DNA from: Lactarius indigo
Lineage: Eukaryota; Basidiomycota; Agaricomycetes; Russulales; Russulaceae
NCBI GenBank assembly: GCA_025766275.1
Contig: JAFKAC010000022.1
Coordinates: 310,001 to 374,000, forward strand
Reading direction: 5' to 3'
Length of the DNA stretch: 64,000 nt
The notes under the pieces: generated by a model
What the model was told of the DNA's origin: nothing
Database searches by the model: none
The model's input: only the letters and a program-made list of their open reading frames with translations
Shown here: in pieces, positions 11,049-20,581 of the stretch
How positions within the stretch are numbered: the stretch's first letter is position 1
Layout of the letters: each line of letters begins with the position of its first letter
Made by a program: the position numbers and the translations under genes

Positions 11049-11447
11049 TGTTGCGCAGCAAAAGCCTTATAGGCCAAAGCGCAGCACGCAGGAAGGACGT
11101 TCTCACCTTTGAGTAGGTTGAGAGACTAATGAGAGAGGAGAATGTGCACAAGCAAAGTGGGTGATGTTCTGTATTCGCCTCTCTCCCCACATAGGAGGGT
11201 ATTTATGCTCTATGGCCCCACCATGTCCATTTGCGGTTAAGTGATGAGTAAAGGCGTCCACAATATCGCGTTTTTACACACGCCTAATGTGTTTTGCCCT
11301 TCTGAGATAGTCATAGGACTTCTCCTCATCACGGGACATGATATGCCCGCTATTGTACGTATCGTGACTGCCTAATATGGTAAATATAGTACAGTAATGT
11401 CGTAACTGCTATAGATAAGGTCCTTATGTACTTATCACGTTTCAACA
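11049..11447 (-). repeat. Inner copia 3' LTR, 399 bp
   Basis: Differs from the 15943-16341 copy only at two CG/TG positions (near 11343 and 11429). The purine tract AAGCAAGGGGGAG (minus strand, 11448-11460) abuts it. Confidence 0.95.
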
Positions 11448-12014
11448 CTCCCCCTTGCTTAGTGCAGCTAGTAAAGCGCATCTAAGCAATGACCTTACAT
11501 TAAAGACATTGTATAGAAGGATCGGTAATAAACATCGACCAAGGATGCTTCGATCCTCAAATGTCAGAGGGATGTATAGGGGATTGGGTGCGGGATTATA
11601 GTGACATCCCTTGATAAAATCAAAGGGACGCTTAACCCCAACAATGGTCGTCGATCCTCGGTTTAGTGAGCAGTTATACTATGCTGGTGATAGAACAGGA
11701 TGTATGAGCTTCCTTCTGGTAAGAATACCAGGGTTGTTTGACACAAAACCATAGAAGGCTTAGAGTCGGATGACTCAATAAACTTTTATGATTTGTGAGA
11801 GAACAACTCTCGCGGGACAGTCTTCTCAGAAATCATAAAAGCTTAGGGTCATCAGACTCAATAAGCTTATACAGTTTTTTGAGAAGAACGAGTCGTTCGT
11901 GACTCATTTCTTATGTATTCCCTTTTTACTGGGAAAGAAGAAACGATGTACATGGAGAAGCTACGAAAAACCCTTCTTATTCTACCTCCAATCATAGCGT
12001 TGAGCTGCTCAAGC

Positions 12015-15000
12015 TCACGTGGGCGAGTGAAACTCCAGCCCAAGCTGTTCCCTGAATTTTAGGAACTTTATGCGACCCAGATTCTTAGTAAAAAGATCTG
12101 CGGGGTTCTCAGCTCCTTCTATAAAGAATAGTTCTATCTTCTTATCTCGAATTACTTCACGTATGTAGTGGTGACGCAAATCGATATGTTTAATCCGTTT
12201 TTCTTGAACCGGATTAGAAGATAGAAATATGGAGCCTTGATTATCTCCGCATAATGGAATTGGTTCTAGATTTATTCCTAGCTCAAGAAAGAGCGAACGT
12301 ATCCAGACCAACTGTCTGCTTGTATCACACAGCGACATATATTCTGCTTCAGTGGATGAAAGCGCAATTGATTTTTGTGCTCTCGAATTCCAGCAGAATA
12401 TTCCATTAGCCATTTTTACTAAATAGCCCGTAGTGGACTTTCTAGTGACTGGATCTGAGGCCCAATCAGAATCCGCGTATGCTATTATACCACCATCACT
12501 TTTGCCATCATAGACTAAAGTATAATTGGAGGTGCCAAGTAAATAGCGGCATATGTAAAGTGCACGCTTTAAATGGTCCTCAGATGGGTTGGCAGCGAAC
12601 TGTGCCATTTTGGTAACAGCATAAGCAATATCTGGTCGCGTTCCAATCATTATGTATAGGAGTGAACCTATCACTTGTTGGTATGAAGCGCGAAGTTCTG
12701 GAGATGCAGATTCCTTATTAGGAGTAGGATGATACCCTTCCGGTAATGGAGTTGGTACTGATTTGGCGTTAATCAGTTTGAAGCGCTGTAGTACTTTCTG
12801 AAGGTAGTCCTGTTGATCAATGAGGATCCTACCCTTAGATCGTAGTATGCGCATTCGAAGAAACTCCTTGGTATCTCCAAGATCTCTGCATTCCCAGATC
12901 TTCATGAAGCGCTGCTTCAGAAAAGCATCCGATTTGTATTCACCGCCAGCATCAGACATCCACTCTTTTATGGTAGCGTCAAATTGATTTTTAATCAGCG
13001 CAAGCCACTGCTTTAAAGCAGTAATAGCAGAGGCTTTATCCCGTAAGAGAGTGATCCAAGCAAAAGAAGTATAATCATCGAAGAAGACGATAAAATACTT
13101 GTACTTGTGATATGACGGTATAGGGAAGCTTTTTAGATCGGAGTGAATCCGACTAAAAGAGGCTTTAGCCCTAGTCTCGGAAGGTGGATGAGATGCTGCA
13201 GGCATTTTGCCTTGCGCACATCCTGGGCATAGTTTATCAGAGGTCAGAATTATAATCCCATCAGGGAAACCCTTAGTGTTCTCCTTAGATCGTCTTAGAA
13301 CCTCTTTAGATGGATGTCCGAGGCGACGATGCATAAGGTCATAATCTACATTATGCAATGCAGATATGTTGGCGTAATCTAACTCAGTTAGATTAGATAT
13401 AGAGGCATCTAGCCAAAATAGTGATTGCCCGTGAATAAGGGGTTTACATTGGACAATTGTTTTATTTTTTCTTAGCAAGTCTATATGCTGCGAATTCCCC
13501 AAAACGCGCAATCCTTGCTGTAGGAATACTCCCATTGATAGTAACCGTGTGCTCATAGAAGGTATGTGAAAGACTGGATAAACTTGTGTAGTTACAAGTT
13601 TGTCTGCGATATAATGCTCTAGCAAGACAGTTCCAACTCCTTCAACATATATCATGTGGGCCGCGGTTTTGACAGGTATTCTGTCAGACTTGGCTAGCGA
13701 CTTATACTCAATAAAATCACTAAGACTATTGGTAAAGTGCGCTGAGGCTCCTGAGTCAAGAAGCCACATGTTTTTAGTACGCTTCAAACATTCTGCGCAT
13801 TGACTGAAGTACTCATTGTGTTCACACTCAAGAAAATCGAGAAGAGCACTAGTGTAATTGTACATTTCAGGCAACTTCTTTACATGTGACTCCAGTATGT
13901 TACAGTTAGATCTGCCACCCCTTGGATTTTTTGGGGGCTGGACTAATTCTGTAACGTGATCAGCACGTAATAGGCAAAATGAAGGAGTAACGTACTCTTC
14001 TTCATCGGAACCCCAATCCAGGACCTCATCTGGACCAGTTAGAAAATGTTCAGGGGTTATAGAACGCGATCCTGACGGGGATATCAAAGTACCAAAGTCA
14101 GGGTGCGTAGGAAGCCCATGGTCATATAAATATTGCTGATTCCTAGTCCATGCGGCAAGAATTAGCTCCGCAGAAGGAATTTTTGGAATAGAACCAGCGC
14201 CAGTAAATGAGGGTTGTTCCCACATTTTTGTTATCTCTTCAGCCTCAATTGCCTCCGGATCAACATATTCCGGTGTCGGAGCTCGGTTTTCTTTATCCGA
14301 GTCAACATCCGATATAGTTAGATCACTCAAGTCTAATTGTAGAGCGTTTGAAGACTCACTACAATAGGCGGCAATCTCAGAGTTGTCTAGACTCTCGATG
14401 TCGACAATGGGTCGAGCGCCAGCAGGGGGTGCTCGCATCATGTCAATGTCGAAATCGGAGTCATACTCTTCGTCAATAAATTTTTCGATCCGAGGGCGCA
14501 TCTGGGCGTCCACATCGGCGAAACGCTGCTCAAGCGTCTTCGCGGTCTGAACTGTAGCTGGTACATTCAGCCGCTCTGCGAGCGTCATAGCGGTATTAAC
14601 GGAGGGAAAGAAGCCAGGGGTCCTCTGAGGCGAAGAGGATTCGACTTCTGTGTGAGTAGAGACGCCAGATGACCCAATATGGATCACCTTGTGAGAAGTG
14701 GGCGGAGATAATGCGGCTACTGAGGCTATATGGGAATGCTGGGGAGCGCCGCCACGCGCTTTGCCTTTGCCTTTTCCTTTGCCTCGTCCAGAGCCTTGTC
14801 CTCCGCGCTGCCGATTAGGCTGCTGCTGGGAAGATGGGCCGGGGGCATTGGAAGAGGAAGGCTGCTGCTGCTGACCACCCTGCTTTGAAAAGCGAGGGTT
14901 TTCGCGCTTGCGTTTAACGGCAGAGAGTTTCTGTGCGTTATGGGCTCCCTTATGCTGTCCGCGATTAGTTTCAGTTTCAAACTGGCCAATAACTATGCCA

Positions 15001-15566
15001 GAGACTGAAGCAAGTTTGAGATCAGCAGTTGCAACACCGCTACAGATAATGGGGATAAGGTTTTCCCATTTCTGAGGAAGCGCGGACATGGCTATCAAAG
15101 CCTGAAGGGGAGGAGATATCGCAAGCGTTGTTTGATTAGGAGCAGTGCCAATTGTAACAGCACCAAGTCGAGAGAAGGCGGCAGCCATTTTCTCGAAAGT
15201 TGCTACTGGGTTTTGGTTAGGATTGAAGCGAATAGAAACTGCTTCTTTAAAATCCTTGTAAATGCGTGGCAAAGAGACCGCTCCATAGCGATCTTGTACA
15301 GCATCCCAGAGCAATTTGGCAGAGGTGCCGGTAACAGCTTGCTGGATAGCAGGAGAAAGGCGAAGGGTAAGATTACCCCTTGCCATTTCATCACTGCGAC
15401 GCCAAGCAGCTTGAATTTCAGCGGTGGCAGTGGTGTCGAGAGGAATAGAACCATCGACATAACCCCAGAGACCTTGGGACATGAAGAAGGCTTGCATGGC
15501 ATTGGACCACAGGGTCCAGTTAGAGCCATCGAAGACGGAGACAAGAGTAGTTAATTGAGATGACAT
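12015..15566 (-). CDS. Copia Gag-Pol, 1183 aa, in-frame deletion of the RT core
   Basis: Copia polyprotein in a single frame. Residues 1-200 are the gag domain, followed by a Gln/Gly/Lys-rich basic stretch; I see no CCHC knuckle. The protease motif is LDSGASAHFT (about residue 600). The GAG-pre-integrase segment has HRRLGHP and CPGCAQGK. Integrase has its first Asp (HSDLK) and second Asp (SDAGGEY). Near residue 880 the integrase breaks off and joins the late part of RT (GDTKEFLRMRI), so the third integrase acidic residue and the RT YVDD palm are missing. RNase H is complete (ADSDWA, STEAEY). The join keeps frame. Such a copy could supply Gag and protease but would need RT and integrase in trans. 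Intact copia polyproteins are usually about 1400-1500 aa. Confidence 0.93.
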   Translation of the reverse strand: MSSQLTTLVSVFDGSNWTLWSNAMQAFFMSQGLWGYVDGSIPLDTTATAEIQAAWRRSDEMARGNLTLRLSPAIQQAVTGTSAKLLWDAVQDRYGAVSLPRIYKDFKEAVSIRFNPNQNPVATFEKMAAAFSRLGAVTIGTAPNQTTLAISPPLQALIAMSALPQKWENLIPIICSGVATADLKLASVSGIVIGQFETETNRGQHKGAHNAQKLSAVKRKRENPRFSKQGGQQQQPSSSNAPGPSSQQQPNRQRGGQGSGRGKGKGKGKARGGAPQHSHIASVAALSPPTSHKVIHIGSSGVSTHTEVESSSPQRTPGFFPSVNTAMTLAERLNVPATVQTAKTLEQRFADVDAQMRPRIEKFIDEEYDSDFDIDMMRAPPAGARPIVDIESLDNSEIAAYCSESSNALQLDLSDLTISDVDSDKENRAPTPEYVDPEAIEAEEITKMWEQPSFTGAGSIPKIPSAELILAAWTRNQQYLYDHGLPTHPDFGTLISPSGSRSITPEHFLTGPDEVLDWGSDEEEYVTPSFCLLRADHVTELVQPPKNPRGGRSNCNILESHVKKLPEMYNYTSALLDFLECEHNEYFSQCAECLKRTKNMWLLDSGASAHFTNSLSDFIEYKSLAKSDRIPVKTAAHMIYVEGVGTVLLEHYIADKLVTTQVYPVFHIPSMSTRLLSMGVFLQQGLRVLGNSQHIDLLRKNKTIVQCKPLIHGQSLFWLDASISNLTELDYANISALHNVDYDLMHRRLGHPSKEVLRRSKENTKGFPDGIIILTSDKLCPGCAQGKMPAASHPPSETRAKASFSRIHSDLKSFPIPSYHKYKYFIVFFDDYTSFAWITLLRDKASAITALKQWLALIKNQFDATIKEWMSDAGGEYKSDAFLKQRFMKIWECRDLGDTKEFLRMRILRSKGRILIDQQDYLQKVLQRFKLINAKSVPTPLPEGYHPTPNKESASPELRASYQQVIGSLLYIMIGTRPDIAYAVTKMAQFAANPSEDHLKRALYICRYLLGTSNYTLVYDGKSDGGIIAYADSDWASDPVTRKSTTGYLVKMANGIFCWNSRAQKSIALSSTEAEYMSLCDTSRQLVWIRSLFLELGINLEPIPLCGDNQGSIFLSSNPVQEKRIKHIDLRHHYIREVIRDKKIELFFIEGAENPADLFTKNLGRIKFLKFREQLGLEFHSPT

Positions 15567-15928
15567 TGTTGGTAAATCTGTTGGCTTTATAGTACGTCAG
15601 TATTTAGAATTTTTCATCATAATACTGAGTGAGATAATAAAACCAGCATTAATCCCTTCGGCTACAGAACATATTCTGTAGCAGACATTGGTCTTTGCAG
15701 ACTACCAATTGTCTATGCCAAAAGAACTGCTTGACCATGTCAACGTTAGACAGTGGGCCAAGTCTATGTACTCCTCTAGAGTACAATACTGGGTCTGTTA
15801 TGAACCAGGGTGCCTCCCGGGGTCTGCTCGCTGTTTTCTCGTTACCACTCTGTTCATAGATACAGAGGGTAGGAGTGCGATACCACCAGGTGCAACTTCG
15901 TCTAGAAGTGCAGCGGCAAGCCCTGTAA

Positions 15929-15942
15929 CAGGGCCCATAACC
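15929..15942 (-). other. Inner copia primer binding site (half-tRNA type)
   Basis: GGTTATGGGCCCTG on the minus strand directly adjoins the 5' LTR. It is complementary, with one G-U pair, to the anticodon arm of fungal initiator tRNA-Met (CAGGGCUCAUAACCCUG, as I recall from yeast), suggesting copia-style priming from a cleaved tRNA. Confidence 0.65.
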
Positions 15943-16341
15943 TGTTGCGCAGCAAAAGCCTTATAGGCCAAAGCGCAGCACGCAGGAAGGACGTTCTCAC
16001 CTTTGAGTAGGTTGAGAGACTAATGAGAGAGGAGAATGTGCACAAGCAAAGTGGGTGATGTTCTGTATTCGCCTCTCTCCCCACATAGGAGGGTATTTAT
16101 GCTCTATGGCCCCACCATGTCCATTTGCGGTTAAGTGATGAGTAAAGGCGTCCACAATATCGCGTTTTTACACACGCCTAATGTGTTTTGCCCTTCTGAG
16201 ATAGTCATAGGACTTCTCCTCATCACGGGACATGATACGCCCGCTATTGTACGTATCGTGACTGCCTAATATGGTAAATATAGTACAGTAATGTCGTAAC
16301 TGCTATAGATAAGGTCCTTACGTACTTATCACGTTTCAACA
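15943..16341 (-). repeat. Inner copia 5' LTR, 399 bp
   Basis: A TATA-like CATAAATACC on the minus strand (about 16094-16101) is the probable promoter of the element. Confidence 0.95.
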
Positions 16342-16955
16342 GACCCCTGCGGCAGCGAGCTCTTCACACTTATAGCATAGACTGGTGAGGAAAACCCGGA
16401 CATCACCGCCCTTCGCGCAACGCATCTCGAAGAAATTAGACTCAAGATCGTTCTGCGCGTAGATGCTCTTCGCGGTGAACTCGTCGTGGACGCGGAGCCA
16501 ACGCAACTGCGCTGTTGGAACAACCCCCATACGAACTGCTGTGGAATCGGGGAGTTGCTGCGAAAGGAGGTAACGCGCGACAAGATCGTCGTAGTCCCAC
16601 TTAGCCATAGCCTCCCTTTCGGCTGCCGTGATGTTCTGCGGGTCCTGAGGAATAGGACGCTGAACCGATCCGTCGAAGTAACCCCACCAGCGACTTGCCT
16701 GCATCGCTTCCCAGAAGCGCACAGCGAAGATCGCCCAGTTCGTCCCATCAGGCTCAAGGCGTGGGATGTTGGTAGGCAGTTGCTCAATAACAGGAGTAGG
16801 GGCAGGAGGAGGTGGAGGGGCAGAGGAGGAAGATGATCCAGCAGCCGGAATATTGGACGCTCCGGCAGGGGGTGCAGCAGATGATGAGGCAGGTGCAGAA
16901 GACATAGTAACTGGAGAGGCAGCAATAGACAAGCAGCTAGTTTAGCGACGCTCGT

Positions 16956-16969
16956 CAGGGCCCATAACC
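16956..16969 (-). other. Outer copia primer binding site
   Basis: The identical 14-mer GGTTATGGGCCCTG lies 24 nt upstream of the outer gag ATG, so both copia elements use the same primer tRNA region. Confidence 0.6.
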
Positions 16970-17360
16970 TCAAGCAGGTTACAGTGTCCGCAACAGGGGA
17001 ACGTGGCTCACGCGCAAAGGCGAACGGGGAAGTTAGACACTAGACAAATGAATAGAACTCAGGAATCGCGGGCAGAAGCGATCACTATAATGTATATTTA
17101 CCTAGACAAACGAATAGAACTGTCTAGGCGTAAGCAAACGGATACGAGTAAGTAGCGAGTCATCTTACCTCAGGAATCGCGGGCAGAAGCGATCACTGAG
17201 GACTACAAAAGTAAAGTACTAGGTATATAAGTATAAGGCGAGAGGAGACGCGGAGTACCGTAATCACATGGGTATGTATGGACTGTGATTCCATGAGACA
17301 AGGATAAAGAACTAATTCAGGTCGTAAAGTAATTAATCAGTCAAATACACAGGGACAAGG
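16970..17360 (-). repeat. 5' LTR region of the outer copia element (outer end uncertain)
   Basis: It begins right after the primer site and has a minus-strand TATATA at about 17224. It contains two direct repeats: about 29 bp at 17059-17087 and 17170-17198 (core AATCGCGGGCAGAAGCGATC), and about 19 bp at 17041 and 17104 (core TAGACAAA). The partner LTR is outside the window, so the right boundary near 17360 is a guess. Confidence 0.5.
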
Positions 17361-18359
17361 GTATGATTGCCATTGCGAGCCACACTGGCCTCGCGTGCGC
17401 TGAAGTCTCAACACCATCCGTCGCGAAATCGCCTTGGAAACGCAACCTCGCATGTCACTTCACGGGAGTGGTGCCCCTGCTGCAGCACGTACTCGATTTT
17501 TCAGTGTCGAGTTCCTATCCCCGGTGCTGCAGCAATGACACTTCCCTGAGAGACGCTGTGACCTGTTTGACTGTGGGAAGCTCGGCCATGTTCACATCGT
17601 CGAACTCAGGTGTGTGCTCCGGGTACCAAAGGTGCTGCTGATTTCTGATTTCCATTGGAAATAAGTAGGGAAGGAAAAGGGCTCCTTGCACTTGCATTGA
17701 GCCCCTTCGTGCACAATTATATCGCCACGGACATCCCTACTGATGCCGCTTCTGCACAAAAATCTCCTCTCTGCCTCCACCTCTATCACCGCTATTGCGA
17801 CAGCTCTCGATGGGCCCTCCCCATGCTGCAAGGCGCGTGGCGCTGATGTACTAGACGCACAGCTTGTGGACTGTTTATACCACTCGCCGTTGGAGTGATC
17901 GTGGGCGAGTTGTGGGCAGGAGACATCCTATGGGAGTTGTTGCAGGGGTGGACCGTGCTGGGATGGCAGGTATAGAGCGTTGTTGAGGAATTGTTGGGTG
18001 CTTGCCAGAGGATGTGGGTCGGCTAGCGCGAGACCTAAAGTTATTCCCGTAGCGTGTGTGGTTCTATTAATTGGAAAGAGTGTATATGATCTAACCTATG
18101 ACTATCATAATTTGAGCGATAGGGAAAATTTGGTGTTGACTGCAAAAGTTGACGATCCTGTTTGGGGTCCGCACGATTTGAGCCAGCGAGCAAGCATGAC
18201 ACTCAGCGCACACTCGTATACATGTTTTTTTTTTTTTTTTCCATCCATTACTACACAGACAGCACTTTCGCGTATATATACACTCGATGGAGAGCTATGG
18301 TACACTGGTGAGCATGCCAGTGAGTAGGCTCGCATTAGGTCCAACCTCATGTCGGTCAC
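17361..18359. other. Non-coding stretch, no gene recognised
   Basis: It contains a 15-base T run near 18227 and short open frames on both strands without recognisable domains. A minus-strand frame at 17697-17515 looks mildly protein-like but has no family I know. Confidence 0.4.
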
Positions 18360-19360
18360 ATGGATACCTTGATCACGGAAAAGGCACCGTTGAAAGCACT
18401 TGAATTATTCCAAAAGACCTTCGACAGTCTATTTTCGAAGGACTTCCTGAAGTCACTGGATGAAGGGCTGCTACCGAATCTGGCAGCTCGCTTTAAGTAG
18501 TGATTTGCTGGCCCGGCTTGGCCTGAAAGCTGCGGCTTAGGCCCAGCTTTGAGAGGCTTAGGCCTGGAAAATGTGAGGCCTGAGCTGCCACCCATGGCTT
18601 GGGCTGGCCTGGCTTTCAGGCCATGGCTTTGGGAATATTTGAGAGGCAACAAATGCCCAAGACATGTGCAGGTCTTGGGGCATGGGATACATTGCAAGGT
18701 GTTGCGCACGCATCCGCGGGACGTGCGCCGTCGTATATAGGTTTGCAATAATTGGGGACGTGTAACTCTTGAAGGGCTAAACGTGCGTGGACATGCGCCG
18801 GGGTCGGGAACAGAAACGAGGTCGGGTTGTTGAAGGTGGTTGAAAAGGTTGTGCACGTTTGTGCGTGACACAAAACTTCATGTAGATAGTCGCATAAGTC
18901 AGGAATACATTTTATTCGAGCCAATAATGCTGCGCACAAGTGCAGAAAGCTGGAGAACTAAAATAATGAGCCACACTGACACGGAGCTCAAAAGTTATGG
19001 AGAACTTGATGACTAGATGGTGAATCAGAGAGGGGCAGCACACAGAGAATGGGGGCGTACATACTGTGAGGAGGTGGGCAACATGTACTCTGGCAGACTG
19101 GTGAACTGGCAGTCATTTGATTTTATTTTTTTTCGGCCTGTAGCCTGCAATTTTGAAGCCGAGATGCAGGCCGTATCCCCCGGCCCAGAGAATTTCAAGC
19201 CTGAGCCACAGGCCACAAAAGCCTGACTTATGGCTCCAGCTCGGCCTGGCTTCCAGCGGCCGGCTTGGGCTGGCTTCCGGCTTCTAGGCTGGGCCGGCAA
19301 ATCACTAGCTTTAAGAGATGTATTCCAATGCACGACGACTACAGATTCTTGATTGGCTGA
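18360..19360 (+). pseudogene. Short coding frame split by a hAT element
   Basis: An ATG at 18360 opens 46 codons rich in Leu, Phe and Lys, running to AAG TAG at the hAT junction. If the hAT and one target copy are removed, the frame continues for 14 codons past the insertion (RCIPMHDDY...) to TGA at 19358-19360. The peptide looks like the C-terminal end of a gene but I do not recognise it. Upstream exons were not found. Confidence 0.3.
18498..19307. mobile_element. Non-autonomous hAT transposon, 810 bp
   Basis: Perfect 11-bp terminal inverted repeats TAGTGATTTGC / GCAAATCACTA are flanked by a perfect 8-bp target duplication GCTTTAAG (18490-18497 and 19308-19315), the hAT signature. No transposase is present. 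The subterminal 100-150 bp on each side are packed with GGCC, GGCCTG and CAGGCC motifs in both orientations, likely transposase binding sites. Confidence 0.92.
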
Positions 19361-20490
19361 CGAAGTGACTATAGCCGATAATGAAATTGGCTATGGTCAG
19401 TAAGGCGCAACAGTCCAGAGACAACCTTTTAGACGGCGTCTGAACCTGCTTGATAACGGACCAGTACCTCCTATCACATCGCTACAATGGTGCAAGGGCT
19501 CAGTAGGACGGGATTCCAGGATAGATATCTTACTTGGAGACGGGGGATCTGCGTCACAAACACGACCCCGGGAACGTGCCTACTCCAAGTTAGCTGCCGT
19601 ACTACGATGTGAAATGAACTAAATCAGTTTTCAGGGCACGAGGAATGGTGCTTCCTATGTTCGCTACGCCAGCGGTGCTTTCAGCGCGCTCTCACTCTCT
19701 CACACTCTTTTTTTTTTATCTTTTCACACTTCCCTCGTCTCATTGTATTATGTCCACATGTGCCCTATTCTATATCTATTCCACCTTTTTACATTGATAA
19801 ATATACTACCATGCCAAAGTGCTCGCAGCCTCACACTGCTTCCGCTATCCACTAGTTCTCTGACATTCCTCCGGGTACAGAAGATCAACGTATGTCACAG
19901 CTCTGGGACCACCTGACATAGAGCTTGAGGCCTGAGGAGCTACAGATATAAACAGCAACGAGCGGACTTCAATTGAATTCTTTCCATTACAAGGAGTTCG
20001 GCGACTTTGTTACGCACATCCCGGGATTTTTCGACTCGGAATCTATCTCGTATGTGCTCTTCCGATGATCGATGATCAGTCGGACCGGTTTGATACCGCC
20101 CTTTGATCCTGCATCGATGACCGCCTCAATATATGCGTACCAGGCGCGGGGTAAATGAGCAGAAATAGATTGCGTGCTGCAAAAGGACTTCCTGGTATTG
20201 TGCGAGGGAACACAATCAGTCCAGGAACACAAATCGCTTACTATCCTATGTACGCACCATCTTTGTAGACTCAGAGAAGTAGACATTTCCACGCGCTTGA
20301 TAGGACGCAGTTTCAGCACCCATACTCCTAAAAATACGTGATATTCTCTTCGTAGACGACTTCTGGACCCTACCAAATGTCAAGCAGCCACCAGATATCC
20401 CATGAGACGACATCGTTGGGTTAGGACAGTGATTGCGGGCCCCTGATCTACAGGTGGACACTACTGTAGGTGGACCGACTGTGACAGATC
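19316..20490. other. Gene-poor stretch
   Basis: It contains an 8-base T run near 19709. A minus-strand open frame at 20376-19987 (129 codons) has a moderately protein-like end (HLPRAWYAYIEAVIDAG) but no known domain and no good splice context; I cannot assign it. Confidence 0.3.
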
Positions 20491-20581
20491 GTGGAAGAGT
20501 TGGCCGTGCCCCGTGATCGGCCCGGTTTAGTCCTCGGCGATGGGAGTTCCCGAAACGCCACTCGATTACCAGTTCCGGTGA

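Larger units (their letters stand above)
11049..16341 (-). mobile_element. Inner Ty1/copia element with internal deletion
   Basis: Two 399-bp LTRs (TGTTGCGC...TTTCAACA) and a perfect 5-bp target duplication GACCC (11044-11048 and 16342-16346). It lies inside the gag of the outer copia element. It holds one open frame of 1183 codons that lacks the end of integrase and the RT core, so it is a non-autonomous derivative. The LTRs differ at two of 399 bases, indicating a recent insertion. Confidence 0.95.
2097..16932 (-). pseudogene. Outer copia gag-pol, split by insertions
   Basis: Gag-pol of a Ty1/copia element. The N-terminal 195 codons (16932-16347) form a Ser/Pro/Ala-rich head followed by a copia gag domain. 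After the inner copia insertion, 11048-10583 continues gag and carries the zinc knuckle CHNCGKPGHWAREC and a basic KKKRRRGK stretch. After the gypsy insertion, 2834-2097 gives the protease region (DSRATRH where DSGATxH is usual, so one active-site-loop residue is altered), the GAG-pre-integrase HxxxGH...CxxC segment (MGH, CDAC) and the first integrase motif (HSDVWGP). The frame breaks off at the next element. Apart from insertions, no stop is seen in these parts. Confidence 0.88.
2097..17360 (-). mobile_element. Outer Ty1/copia retrotransposon, interrupted three times
   Basis: The oldest element of the nest. Its pieces are the 5' LTR region (16970 to about 17360), gag first part (16932-16347), gag second part with zinc knuckle (11048-10583), and end of gag, protease, pre-integrase and start of integrase (2834-2097). 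Frame continues across both internal insertions when the insert and one 5-bp target copy are removed. The rest of integrase, RT, RNase H and the 3' LTR lie off the left edge, beyond the third insertion. Confidence 0.88.
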
